Shown: positions 45,134 to 56,902 of the stretch, one piece after another
Layout: each line of letters begins with the position of its first letter
Numbering within the stretch: position 1 is the stretch's first letter
NCBI RefSeq assembly: GCF_025118155.1
Contig: NW_026251405.1
Span: 1 to 64,000 of the forward strand
DNA: 64,000 nucleotides
Reading direction: 5' to 3'
Origin: Cokeromyces recurvatus
Lineage: Eukaryota > Mucoromycota > Mucoromycetes > Mucorales > Mucoraceae
Made by a program: the position numbers and the translations under genes
The notes under the pieces: generated by a model
Seen by the model: the letters and a program-made list of their open reading frames with translations, nothing else
What the model was told of the DNA's origin: nothing
Database searches by the model: none

Positions 45134-47550
45134 TTAACGACGATTTTCATTGACACGAGAAAACGCGAATACGCCAATAATAACAACACCTAAGAATGCA
45201 ATTGCTGCTGGTAATATTAATTCTTGAGGAATACCAGCCACTGTATTCGCTTCAGTCTCTTTCTTTCTATTTGATTTATTATTTTCTTCATCTACTTTGA
45301 TAGTTTTCTTCTTCTTCATATTTGGCTTTATATCCTCAGCATGATTGCTGCTTTCTGTAATTTCAATAGTAGGCATTATTGCCGTCCTACTAACTTCAAT
45401 AGGCTCTGTAACGACAACAGATTCCTCTATCTTGGTGCTTGTAACTATCGTTTCATTTTCTTTTTTTTCAGTTTTATCATGAATAAATAATTTAACACGA
45501 TCCTGTCCCATTTTACGAGCCAACTTAACAGCATCTAATACATCAGCATCGGAAGTAATTAAAACTTGATCATTTTCATCGTCCAAATAAGAAATATTTA
45601 GCCATGATTCTACAGGTAATTGTGCATCTTCTATAGTATCACTTATATTAGCCATGTGTTCAGTCATTATTTTTTGATGTACACAGTCTAAAAGAGCAGA
45701 ATAACTGTTATAAGTAGATGCAAATCGATGTGTTCTTCCTTTGCTGGTTGTGAATTTGAAAGAAAAAACGTCTTCTTCCCCTTTAGATAATATTCTGTAG
45801 TCTTCAGACATGGAAGAGCGATTATCGTCATTGTTAGCAACCATACTAGCTGATTCATTAGGTGTGATTTCAGAGAATCCTTGAAGTTGAGATAGTGAAG
45901 TTGAAGGCTCAGGAGATATAGCGCGATTAATTATATTATTACTATTATGTGAAGAGAGTGGATCTGATAATTGTGATCCTGATTCAGGATTTTCTGTAAC
46001 TCCAAAACTATCCCAAAATCTGCCCCACATTGGACCTAAAAACCAATAGATGTAAACAATTATATATAAATGTATATAGATATATAATTTGCATTTTTAC
46101 CTTCACCATCATTGCCTTGAATACTGTTAATTTGTTCTAATGTAGCATAAGTTAACTTTAAAACGTCAACAATGCCAACCACATCCCCATCTTCAATGAT
46201 TGGAAGGTTAAGGTAATGCCCGTCTTAAAAATAAAGAAGTAAATAAACGTGCCCTTTTTTTTTTTTTTTTCTTTTTCTCCTTTTACCATGCATTTTCCTT
46301 AAAGCATCCATGATTGTCATCTGAGGTGAAGCAGTATCAGGATGTGGTGTCATGACACGTACAACAGAACAATTTTCCGGGTTTAAACCTGCAGCAATAA
46401 CACGCAATACAATATCTTTTGTTGTAAAGATACCAGCTAAACCTTCTCGATCTGCCACCAAGACTGCCGTTGTACGATATTCTTTCATCATACGTGCAAC
46501 ATCACGTACATTTGTCTTTACATTTACTTCAGCAGGAGGTAAACCATCCAATACCGTACTTAAATCAGGACATTCCATTTTATCACGTAATGCTTCCATA
46601 TATTGAACTAATTGAATAGGTGAATTGCTCCATTCCTTCTCCACACCTTCTAACGCATCATAAAGTTTACGAGAAGAACCAAAGGCTCTTTCCATTTTAT
46701 CAAGTGCTTCATACAAACATTTTGTTATATCTAATAAACCAAAGATATCACCTTCTTCATTACAAACAGGCTATTTACATACAGAATGATTAACATAATG
46801 AACTAGATGACTATCATTGTATGTTACCAAATGACGAAATCCTCGAGAAACCATCAAATTAAGAGCATCAGTAGCAGAAGTATCAGAAGTGACGCACATA
46901 GGACCCTTTGTCATAATATGAGCAACCGTAGTATCTCTGTGATATAGTCAAAAAAATAAATAAATAAAATAAAATAAAAATAAAATAAAAATAAAAGACT
47001 TAAAAATCGATAGATCCTAGTATTTCCCCTTTCCCTTTCCCTTTCTCCCTCTCCTTTTTTATTTTTTTCAATACCTTGCGTCCAAGGATTCAGCTACAAC
47101 TCGATATGCAAGATCTTTAGCAGTGAAGATACCACTCAAATGATCATCTTCATCTACCACAAGAACACAGTCACTTCTTTTAGCTGCCATTAACTGAGAC
47201 GCTTCAATCACCAACATATTATCTTTTACAGTCAAAGCTTGAGCAGGACGAAGAGCTGAAACGGTACCCGCTATCTTACGTGTCTGACGAATTCTTTTTG
47301 AGCCCGACTTCTTTTTTGAAAGTTCGGTTTCTAACTTTTTTCTAATAGCCTAAATAAGAATAATAATAAAAAAGAACTTGTTTATCTAACAACTTGTATT
47401 GTTTTATTCTTTTTTTATATTTACTTCATCTCTTTTAGTTTGTCTTTGTCTACTACCATTTGCGGAATCAATAGTTAAAGTTGAACTATTATCATTACGA
47501 TGATGAGAGACGGCTGAAGGGATTCTCGTGCTTGATCTTTTTAAGGACAT
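45134..47550 (-). CDS. Four-CBS plus PB1 domain membrane-anchored protein (Mug70-like)
   Basis: Six exons on the minus strand: 47550-47425, 47349-47075, 46936-46828, 46770-46287, 46223-46101 and 46035-45134. They join in phase to 672 residues. CBS repeats 1-2 lie at about residues 65-195 (CVLVVDEDDHLSGIFTAKDL, FRHLPVCNEEGDIFGLLDI) and repeats 3-4 at about 250-390 (TTAVLVADREGLAGIFTTKDI, YLNLPIIEDGDVVGIVDV). A PB1 domain at about 475-570 (FSFKFTTSKGRTHRF, WLNISYLDDENDQVLI) follows. A single C-terminal membrane helix (ELILPAAIAFLGVVIIGVFAF) ends the protein. CBS pairs usually bind adenosyl ligands; PB1 mediates protein pairing. The architecture matches fungal CBS/PB1 proteins such as fission-yeast Mug70. 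Ligand, partner and membrane are unknown. Confidence 0.88.
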
Positions 47551-47750
47551 TTAGAACTTTTAAAGGAAAAGAAAAAAACCAATAATAATAACAAAAATAA
47601 AAAATAAAAATCGCTTTGTTGTAATGCAGCCCCCCTCCCTCTCCTTTCAACCCCCCTCCCTCCCTCACACTCATATAAATTAATTCGGTAAGCACTGACG
47701 TTACACAGTCTCTATTTTATTTTATTTATTTTTTTTTTTTCATTTTTTGT

Positions 47751-49379
47751 TTAGGGATCAATTTTTCTATTCTTATCCATAAAGAAGGCAATTGTTTCAT
47801 CAGTGATTTTACTCTTTCTTTCTTGGAAGTCAGCAACAAACTTTTGTAAAACTTCAATACAGATTTTCTTTAATTCGCCTGTCATTAATTCGCCTGATTT
47901 ATATGACTATAAACTAGAGTGTTAACATCACATCCTTATCATATATGCATACTTTTTTTTTTTTTTTTAAAAAACTTACATCATGAATCTTTTTCAATTC
48001 TTCATCGTCTTCCAAAAAGAAAGAAAGGTATTGATAAGCAACATCAACGTCAGGATTACCACCGTTAGCTCTATGTTCTTCAATAGTAGCTCCACCACCT
48101 GAAAAGGCGTGCTTATTAATCTTATTCTTAATTTGTTTAGGAGTATCACTCATGAAAATAGCTGATGTATCTAATGAAGCACTCATCTTTGTTTGAGGGC
48201 CTTGAAGAGCAGGGAAGAACTTTGCATGAATAAGAGATGGCTTAAGATATTTCAATCTCTTTGCAACATCACGAGTTAAACGGAAATAGGGATCTTGATC
48301 AATAGCACAAGGAATCAAACAAGGAATATCCTTCTTTTCACCAAAAATTTGAGGGAAAGAGTTTGAAAATGAAGGTGCAGCTTGAACACTAACAAAGTGT
48401 GCCTTACCAATATTGTCGCTATTTACACGAAGAAAAAGAAAACATTAACAAAGAAAAATCCCTCTTTCCCCCCTTTTTTTTTTGTTTACCTATCATTGAA
48501 CCCAAAAGTAGCTTTAGATTGAGAAAGTGTAATACAGCGAGAAATTTTAACTACATTACGATAAAATGCACCACTAAATTGCATATTAATAAATATGTTT
48601 TTTTTTATATCAGTTTGTTTTTTTTTGTTTACCCAACATTATCAAAATTGGAGAAAATAAATGTCTTTTCAGGCTTAAAACCGCAAGCAATAATATCCTT
48701 TGCATTTTCATAAGCAAATTGTTGGCACATTTCAACTGTCAAATTAGGTTTGAATAAAAATTTCTCATCATCTGTCAATTGAATAACAATAGGTACATCA
48801 AAAACGTCTTGAAGCCATCTATTATACAAAAAAAAAAAAAAAATGAATATATTGTCTTCTTCCTTTTCTCATCTCATCAACATCTCACTTACTGACAAAA
48901 GATGAAAGGAACCATATGGCCCAAGTGCATAGAAGAACTAGAAGGACCACGGCCGGTATACAAAAAGAAAGGCTTTTTTTGCTCATAACGATCGAGAATG
49001 ACATTAAGCTCTCTAAAAAAAAATGACAAGAATTAGATAATTTTCGCGATAAAAAATTTTTTATTTTTTTTTTCACTCTTTCTCATTAACATGCAATTTA
49101 CCTATGAGAGAAGAAAGTGCCTCTTCTTAAAAAGATGTGAGGTCTACGTCCAGTTAATTTTTCAAAACGTTCTAATAAAGCATCATCGATATGTCTAGTA
49201 CCAAATTGCTCAATAAGCTTGTTATAATCAATAGCTTGTTGAACACCGTCTACAATAGCGCCTTCAACTTCCCAAGGTGTGACGTTTTGTGCAGCAACTT
49301 TAGGTGCATCCACAGGAGCAACCTTAACGGCTTCTCCTTCTAATTTCAAATTCTGGACGTCTTTACTCAAATCAGCCAT
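47751..49379 (-). CDS. WRS1: Cytosolic tryptophanyl-tRNA synthetase
   Basis: Six exons on the minus strand: 49379-49102, 49012-48893, 48818-48633, 48573-48490, 48418-47980 and 47906-47751. They join in phase to 420 residues, close to the 432 of yeast Wrs1. The class I motifs are visible: HIGH-type [13 protein letters not shown] and KMSKS-type [18 protein letters not shown] near residue 35 and the [11 protein letters not shown] block are eukaryotic TrpRS signatures. No mitochondrial presequence is seen, so it is the cytosolic enzyme. Role: charges tRNA-Trp. It lies in tandem with the CBS/PB1 gene (same strand, 200 bp apart) and head-to-head with the kinesin gene. Confidence 0.95.
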
Positions 49380-49890
49380 CCTTTTTTATTTTAAAATTAT
49401 AAAAGAGAGAAAAAAAAAAAGGGAAATGAAAATTAATAGAACTATTATCTAATACATATTAATCCCCGACAACATATACTTATTGCAATAGTAGTAAGTG
49501 GCTTAAAAAAAAAAAAAGAGAAATACAATCAATAAAAGTAGAAATACTGAATCCTGTTATAATAATAAGCACTTAGATTTGCTTCTGCTATTTCTACTAC
49601 TACTACTACTATCTATAGACAAAAATAAATAAAGAAGTTGAATTTCAACAGTAAAAATTTCGCCTGTTTTTTTTTAATGATAATCATAGTATGAAGAAAA
49701 TAAAAAGACATGATAGCTTTTAATATTATTAGATATGATTAACATCTTTAACATTGGTTGTGCCTAAAGAATCAAGCCAAAAAAAAAAAAACGGACATTC
49801 AAATATTAAATAAAAAAAAAAAAAAAGCGTTCTTAATTTCATTTTCTGTTCCCCTTATTTTTTTTTTTCCCATTTTCTTACGAATAAAAA
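49380..49890. other. Divergent promoter region of WRS1 and kinesin-14
   Basis: 511 bp, AT-rich, with A runs at 49504-49515, 49779-49790 and 49812-49825 and a short CTA repeat (49594-49610). No defined regulatory motif recognised. Confidence 0.5.
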
Positions 49891-52367
49891 ATGAACATTG
49901 ACAACACTAAAAATGAAAATGGACAAGTAATCAAAAGAAAATCAGACGTGGATACATCAGATATCACACGAAGAGTAAAGTCTCGTATTAAAACAAATCA
50001 ATCACCACGAATTCCAGTACGTTCAACTATCGCAAGCCGATCAACAGAAAATGCAAAAAGAGCATCGATCACTTCTTCTATTGATTCTTCTACAAGTACA
50101 AGTTCATCAGTTACATCGAGTCATACAGTTCGTAATCAACAAAGAAATAAATCACCTGGTTTAGCTTCGTCAAGAAATCTGAAACGATTTAAAGCAGATG
50201 CTTCCTCTAAAGTAACAGCCAAGAGTTTACCCAAAGCTATACCTTCTTGGGATACAAAAGGATATTTAAATAAACTTCAAAGTCAACTGAATGAACAAGA
50301 TGAAGAAAGTGAGATTCTATTTTTTTTTTCAATGTTTATAAAATAATAGTGTTATTGATATATTTTTCTCAGTTAGTGAAATTGAAAAGCTTCAAAATGA
50401 TTTACAATCAAGTGTTGAAAGTAAAGAGTCTTTATTACGAGAAGCAAAAGAAAAAGTAATTGAACTTGAAGATAACTTGAAGGTAAAGAGAAATAACGTA
50501 TTGGATTTCTTTCATTTTTTGACTTGCTTTTTTCCTGTTAGATAAACCAAGTAAGATATGAAGAAGAAATAAATCGTGCAAAGCAGAAATTTATATTAAA
50601 AAATAAATCTTTACTTGATGAAAACGTAAGAATTCGATCTAGTTTATCCACTTTTGAAGCACAACTTGAAACACATCAACAACACTATACAGCGACTATA
50701 AATTCCTTTAGTATTGAAAAGAAAGAAAATGAGAACTTGATATTAGCAAAACAAAAACTTGAATCAGAATTTAAAGAAATCGATCAATTTTTAAACGCAA
50801 AACGAGAGCAAAAAGAGGTAAAGAACAAGTAGTGTAGTCATTAAAAAAACCATTTATTTATTTTATTATATTTATAAAGAATCTTTCTGCGAGTGTAAAT
50901 AATTATAATGAAGAGTGTAAGAGACTTGATGAAGTTGAAGAAGAAAAACATAAATATATGGCAATGCTTGAACGTCAATTACTAGAGGATGAAAGAAAGC
51001 GAAGAAGCTATCACGATAAACTTCAAGAATTAAAGGGCAATATTAGAGTATTCTGTCGTGTTCGTCCTGCTTTAGGTAACATGTCTATAATCAAAAAAAA
51101 AAAGTAGTAGTATTCATTTCTTACCTGTTCCTTTATATATGATAGATACAAAAAAAGACGTGGCATCTATAAGATATTTTGGTGAAGATAATGAAAGTAT
51201 AGAACTTGTCGAAAAAATGTCTTCTACGCTAGGAAATGTAACAACCAAAACACATACATTTACCTTTGATAGAGTATTTTCTCCAGAATCTACGCAAAAG
51301 GAATGTTATGAAGAAATAGAACAGCTTGTCCAATCTTCTCTAGATGGTTTTCATGTATCTATTTTTGCGTAAGTTTTTTTTTTTCTTTTCTTTTTCTTTT
51401 CAAAATAAAGTATTCGATTCATTTAATTAAACAATGTCATCTTTCTCCCCTTTAGATATGGTCAAACTGGTAGTGGTAAAACCTATACCATGCAAGGTCC
51501 TTCTTTATCAAATGAAGAAACGACTGGTATGATTCCTCGTGCCGTAAGTCAAATATATGATGTTGCTCAAAAGCTAAATCAATTTGGCTGGAAATATACA
51601 ATGGAAGGACAATTTTTAGAAATATATAATGAAGTGATTCATGATTTACTTGGAGACACTTTTAATTATGGCAAAATTAAACATGAAATTCATCATGATA
51701 GTGGAACAGGCAAGACGTCAGTTACAAATATGACTCGTGTTCAACTTGATTCTCCTGCCAAGTTGAAAATGATGCTTAAAAAAGCGACACAAAACCGTGC
51801 CACAGGTGCTACAAATTTAAATGAAAGATCTTCTCGTAGTCATAGTGTATTTACCTTACGACTTAATGGATATAATGAAGTGACAGGTGAGACTACAGAG
51901 GGTGTCTTGAATTTAATTGATTTAGCTGGTTCAGAAAGATTAGCTGTTTCTGGATCAGTGGGTGATCGTCTTCGTGAAACTCAAGCGATTAATAAAAGTT
52001 TAAGTTGCCTTGGTGATGTAATCCAAGCTCTTGTGAACAAAAAGAATGATAATGGATTTGTACCCTATCGAAATTCAAAGCTAACCTATTTACTTCAAAA
52101 TTCACTAGGTAATATAAATATATATATACGAAAAAAAAAAAAACTAAGATTGTACTTTATTTTAGGAGGTAACTGTAAAACATTAATGTTTGTTAATATG
52201 TCTCCTTTAGTTGAACACTTTGGTGAAAGCCTTTGTTCTTTAAGATTTGCACAAAAGGTAAAGACATTATTTGTATATTTATATAATCTACAAATTACTT
52301 ATTTTTGTCTCCATAGGTCAACAATTGTAGAGTACCTACTGCTAAGAAAATAAACAGTAAAAACTAA
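49891..52367 (+). CDS. KAR3: Kinesin-14 (C-terminal motor, Kar3/KlpA type)
   Basis: Eight exons, 49891-50308, 50373-50482, 50542-50817, 50880-51075, 51146-51368, 51456-52108, 52166-52257 and 52317-52367, join in phase to 672 residues. Residues 1-130 are basic and Ser/Thr-rich and may bind microtubules. A coiled coil runs about residues 130-320. The kinesin-14 neck and motor start at ELKGNIRVFCRVRP. Motor motifs: YGQTGSGKTYTMQG (P-loop, about residue 409), NERSSRSHS (switch I), LIDLAGSERL (switch II) and YRNSKLTYLLQNSLGG. The motor ends almost at the C-terminus (VNNCRVPTAKK), which defines minus-end-directed kinesin-14. Role: spindle and nuclear movement. Which of Kar3, KlpA or Pkl1 is closest is uncertain. 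Intron 6 (57 nt) is a stopless multiple of three. Confidence 0.93.
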
Positions 52368-52799
52368 GTCACATACACACATATCTATATAACTACAAGC
52401 AATCATTATCCTATTTTAAATCTATGCACATCATTTTCAAAAAAAAAAGAAAAGAATACTTATTTATATCATTTTAATACTACATTTATAAGATGATAAA
52501 GACACAATTACAAGATATGTAATTTATTAGTTATATGTGAATATATTAAAAGACCCTTTTTTTTTTAAATATAAATATATGCTTACTTGCAGACAAGCTC
52601 ATGCAAAATGATAAAAGGAACCATAAATTGTCAGTTAACGAGTGATGAATAAAAAAAAAAACATTCCCCCTCTCTTTCCAGTTATTATTATTATTACTTT
52701 GGGGTTTCAATAATTGTTAAAGCTCAGCTTTTTTTTTCTTTTTTTGAATACTGCATATTTTATTTTTTTCTCTCTCTCTCTTTCTCTTTCTACTTTTAT
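52368..52799. other. Intergenic region before the mitochondrial EF-P gene
   Basis: 432 bp. TTA repeats (52686-52697) and a CT-rich leader (52765-52795) before the start codon. Nothing else recognised. Confidence 0.5.
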
Positions 52800-53727
52800 A
52801 TGATATCTACTACTTGTTTTACTTTAGCCAAACAAGCAATGATTCATAGATGGAATCAGCCATTATCCCGCTTAGTATTACCATATACAACTAAACGCTT
52901 TTATAAATTAAGTGTTGGGTCTGTTAAAAAGGGACAAATTGTACAATATAAAGATAAAGCTTGGAAAGTATTGACAAGAGACCATGTATCAACTGGTAGA
53001 GGCGGTGCTATAGTTAAGGTACTGTTAGCGAACCCTTTATTATTATTATTATATATAAAAGAAAAGAATCAGTATTAAAAAGAGTTGACATATAAAGATG
53101 GAATTACAAGATATCTTGTCAAATGTCAAAGCAAATGAGCGCTTTAAATCTGGGGATAGTTTAGAAAGTATGTATATATCAAGTGTCTATCACCTTTTTG
53201 AATATAACCAACATGACTCTCACTCTCACTCTCACTTTCACTTTTCTTTTCTTCCTTTTTAAAAAAAAAAGTCTTGAACTTGTCTGAAGAAGCATATCAA
53301 TACTTGTATTCAGAAGGTAATAAAGTGCATTTATTGAATCTTGAAAGCTTTGAAGAAATAGAGATGGATATGTCAAGATGTGAAGGAGGAGAACGATCGG
53401 TTAATATGTTAGAAGGTATGGTGAATATATAGATGCACAAAGAGACTATGATTGTTTATTCTATTTTCAGATTCGATGCCTGTTACTGTCAGTTTCTTAA
53501 CAACCCCTGAAAATGGTAGACAGCCTTGCATTTTCAAGTTGCCTTCAAATTATACATTTACCGTTCAATCCGTCATTAATCGTGCTGGACAAGCTGCAAA
53601 AGGCACTGTTTACAAATCTGCCGTTTTAACAAATGGTGCTAAACTTCAAGTACCTGAATTTGTAAATGAAGGTGATAAGATTGTAGTAGATATTGAAGCT
53701 ATGAAATACGTTAAACGTGAATTATAA
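52800..53727 (+). CDS. Mitochondrial elongation factor P-like protein
   Basis: Four exons, 52800-53018, 53098-53167, 53272-53415 and 53471-53727, join in phase to 229 residues. Residues 1-35 are basic and lack acidic residues, as in a mitochondrial presequence. Three domains of bacterial EF-P follow: a KOW-like N-domain (GSVKKGQIVQYKDKAWKV), an OB domain (EEAYQYLYSEGNKVHLL), and a second OB domain ending VPEFVNEGDKIVVDIEAMKYVKREL. In the loop that in E. coli carries the modified Lys34, this protein has STGRGG, with Arg67 at that place. Family role: EF-P binds stalled ribosomes and promotes peptide bonds at proline runs; here presumably on mitochondrial ribosomes. It is bacterial-type EF-P, not cytosolic eIF5A. 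The next gene on the same strand is mitochondrial uS9. Confidence 0.88.
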
Positions 53728-54033
53728 TAATAATAATAAAGGGTCTAGATGATATATTATGTAATCTTTCACCTTAAGATTATATTATATAATCAAGTTT
53801 ATCTATATCATTCAATACACACAGCTATTATTAATCTTGAGAAAAAAAAAAATAAAAAAAAAAAAGAATAAAAATTGCGGGGGGTTAAAAAATAGAACCA
53901 AAAGACAGAGGATAGAAATAACAATAATTGTTATTATAATAAAAAAACTGTCAAGGGGCCTGATTAAATAAAAGTATCATTTTTTTTTTCTTTTTTTTTT
54001 TATACACAAACTTTTGTTAGTAGCATTGCTGAA
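53728..54033. other. Short intergenic region between EF-P and uS9m
   Basis: 306 bp with A runs (53840-53863) and a T-rich leader (53978-54002) before the uS9m start. Separate promoters are likely. Confidence 0.5.
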
Positions 54034-55100
54034 ATGTCTAGAATATTAAAAATAACTCGTGCTTTATCAATAAATACTACAACACAACTTTTTAATCGTC
54101 CACTTATATCTTCTGTTTTCACAAAACGAGGGGCATCCACCTATTACCAACATAATCAACAACAAGATGATATTCTTCAATATAGAGATAAACCCGAATC
54201 ATTATCTTATTTTACAGGCAATTTCAAGTATAACGATCTTTTAATTGAGCTCGATGCACTCTATAAGCAATTTGAAGATTGGAAACCAGAAACAAAGAAA
54301 ATAGATGCTGAATTACCCTCTGAGTTAGCTGTTGTCAAAGCAACACAGAATGAAATCACGTATTCTTGGAAATCAAAAGACAAGATGTCAGAGCATTTAA
54401 GTATTCCTCTCACTACATCACAATGGAGAAAGATTATGGGCCACCTAAACATGCTTGCATCACTTCCTAAACCCTTACCTCCTGCTGTAGCCAACATTTT
54501 AGAACCTTATCAACGATTTGATGCTACTAGTCAAGATGTAGGAAACAGCAAGATTCGCACTCTAGATGATATGGGTCGTGCCTTTGCAGTTGGACGTAGA
54601 AAGGAATCACGTGCTAATTGTTATCTGGTTGAAGGTGAAGGCAAGATTCTTGTGAATGGTATCGAGTTGAATGACTATTTTCAAAGATTGGTTGACAGAA
54701 ATGAAGTGACTTTACCATTAGATGTGACAGAGACCAAGGATAAATACAATGCATGGATTCTTGTAAAGGGAGGAGGAAGTACAGGTAAATATATTGAATC
54801 TAATACGTCTAGAAGGAAACCAAGCTGATTATTTATTTATTTATTTATTTATTTATAAGGTCAAGCACAGGCTATTAAGCTGGGTCTTGGTAGGGCTTTA
54901 TTGATTCATAATAGTGAATTGAAGCCTACCTTACGTAAAGGTAAGTTATCACTTTTCTATTTTTATGATTTAAGGTTATTTAATATATTCGTATATATAA
55001 AATTATAGCTGGCTGTATTACTCGCGATCCTAGAGTGGTTGAACGTAAGAAAGAAGGTCAAAGAAAGGCTCGTGCAAAGTATACCTGGGTCAAGCGTTAA
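54034..55100 (+). CDS. MRPS9: Mitochondrial small-subunit ribosomal protein uS9 (Mrps9)
   Basis: Three exons, 54034-54784, 54860-54940 and 55009-55100, join in phase to 307 residues. The first 40 residues (basic, Ser/Thr) look like a mitochondrial presequence. A fungal-specific extension fills up to about residue 180. The uS9 core follows: AVGRRKESRANCYLVEGEGKI, GGGSTGQAQAIKLGLGRALL and the C-terminal KARAKYTWVKR tail, whose terminal KR contacts P-site tRNA in bacterial ribosomes. Role: part of the mitochondrial ribosome small-subunit head. Start chosen as the only ATG with a presequence-like reading. Confidence 0.94.
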
Positions 55101-55207
55101 GGGGGATTTTATTTTATCTCATTATTTGTATAGTTGTTGTATTAAAAAAAAAAAAAATCTAGAAGATATCAATTTTTTTCATTTTCAGATTAGCCTGTCT
55201 CTCTTTT

Positions 55208-55209
<2 letters not shown>

Positions 55210-55240
<31 letters not shown>
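55210..55240. repeat. Poly-T tract, 31 nt
   Basis: T run 20 bp upstream of the JmjC gene start, on the sense strand. Confidence 0.88.
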
Positions 55241-55241
<1 letters not shown>

Positions 55242-55260
55242 ACATAACATAGTAGTTTCA

Positions 55261-56777
55261 ATGTTAATACAATTTCAAAAATTCAAAGACTTATACGACG
55301 CTTTATCTGAATTACTTGAGGATAAAGAAAAAAGAGAAGGTGCAATAAAAATAAATAAAAAAAAAAGAAAGGCAAAGTTTGAGTATTTTGTTAATTCCGA
55401 GTCTATTTTTATTGTTATTAGACCTTAAATCATGTGGAGCCTCTGTTCATTCTTTATTTGAATCAACACTTGAAGCCATCTTGAAAACAGATACAACTGA
55501 TTTCGATAGTTTTTTAATAAAAGCAACTGCTCTAACAGATTATTGTAATGAGGCTATATTAATATACCATTTCAAAGATGTTCCTATATACTGGAGACGG
55601 ATGGTAATGGATGCTGGTTTACTTAAAGTATTGATTCAACTTAAATCCATTTTGAATAATGCAAATAAAGCATTTGATTTTAAAATGTTGGAGCCTCAAG
55701 TACAAAGCATTATAAGCGATTTAGATACATGCTCAATTGTAAGTGGATCACCTGGACCTCAACGCCGATCAATGGCCCTTTCTATTCTAAATGAACTTCA
55801 AGCTTGGCTTACAAATGGACGATATGAGGATACAGCTCCTGTATTTAAGAAAAGTAAAAAAATGAATTCTAATAAGGAATCGAGTACTGTAGAATTAAAC
55901 TATCCGATTAAACGTCTTGATGAGCCTCCAAGTTTTGAATCTTTCCTTGAACACTGTAATCAAGATGTACCAACACCTTTTATTATTCCTAGTGGAGTCA
56001 TTGACCATTGGCCAGCTTTTAATGAACATCCTTGGGGGTCAGTAGAATATCTATTATCCATTGCTGCAGATAGAGTAGTTCCTATTGAAATTGGTAGTCA
56101 ATATACAGATTCAAACTGGCAACAAACGATGATGCGTTTCTCAGATTTTGTGAATAGACATATTCTGAAACAAGAAAAGGAAAAGGTGCCAGCTTATTTA
56201 GCACAACATGATCTATTTTATCAAATACCAAGCTTAGAGAAGGATATTCTTATACCCGATTATTGTTATATTAAACCCAACTTGAACGAATTATATCTCT
56301 CTCATGCAGAAGACGTGATTAAGAATGCATGGTTTGGGCCTAAAGGTACTATTTCACCTTTACATCAAGATCCTTATCATAATTTACTTTGTCAAGTGGT
56401 TGGAAGTAAATATTTGAGATTAATTTCACCTCAACAAACATCACTTGTTTATCCAAGAGAGGGTTTAATGACAAATACCAGTCAGGTAAATAATAAAAAA
56501 AGAAGAAGAATGATAATAAGTATTCAACAATGACTTTTTTTTTTTTTTTTTTCCATTTAGGTTGATGTTGAAGATGTTAATGAGGAACAATTCCCACTTT
56601 TCAAAGAAGTTAATTATGTTGAATGTGTATTAAAAGAAGGCGAAGTATTGTATATACCGGTAAGTCCATATGTATTAACAATAGATAAATAAATTAATAT
56701 CATGTATATATTAGCCAAAATGGTGGCATTTTGTAAAATCATTAGAAACAAGTTTTAGCGTAAGTTTATGGTTTTAA
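55261..56777 (+). CDS. KDM8: JmjC-domain protein, JMJD5/KDM8-like
   Basis: Four exons, 55261-55339, 55422-56485, 56561-56659 and 56715-56777, join in phase to 434 residues, near the 416 of human JMJD5. The first half is helical (residues 30-180), as in JMJD5. The cupin part begins at RLDEPPSFESFLEHC. The Fe(II) ligands are His341 and Asp343 in SPLHQDPYHN and His419 in PKWWHFVKSL. QVVGSKYLRLISP is typical of the family. Role: Fe(II)/2-oxoglutarate oxygenase. JMJD5 has been described as an arginyl hydroxylase and as a protease or demethylase, and the fungal substrate is not known. The last exon (63 nt) brings the third metal ligand and the C-terminus. The donor of exon 1 (GTGCAA) is weak. Confidence 0.88.
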
Positions 56778-56902
56778 AAATAATAGAAAAATCCAAGAAA
56801 TAATAAATACAACAATTATTGTTAACGAGGAGTAAAAATAAATATAAATAATTGTAAAGAAGGGAAAGAGAGAGAAAAGAAGAAGGAGAGAGGGGTATTA
56901 TT

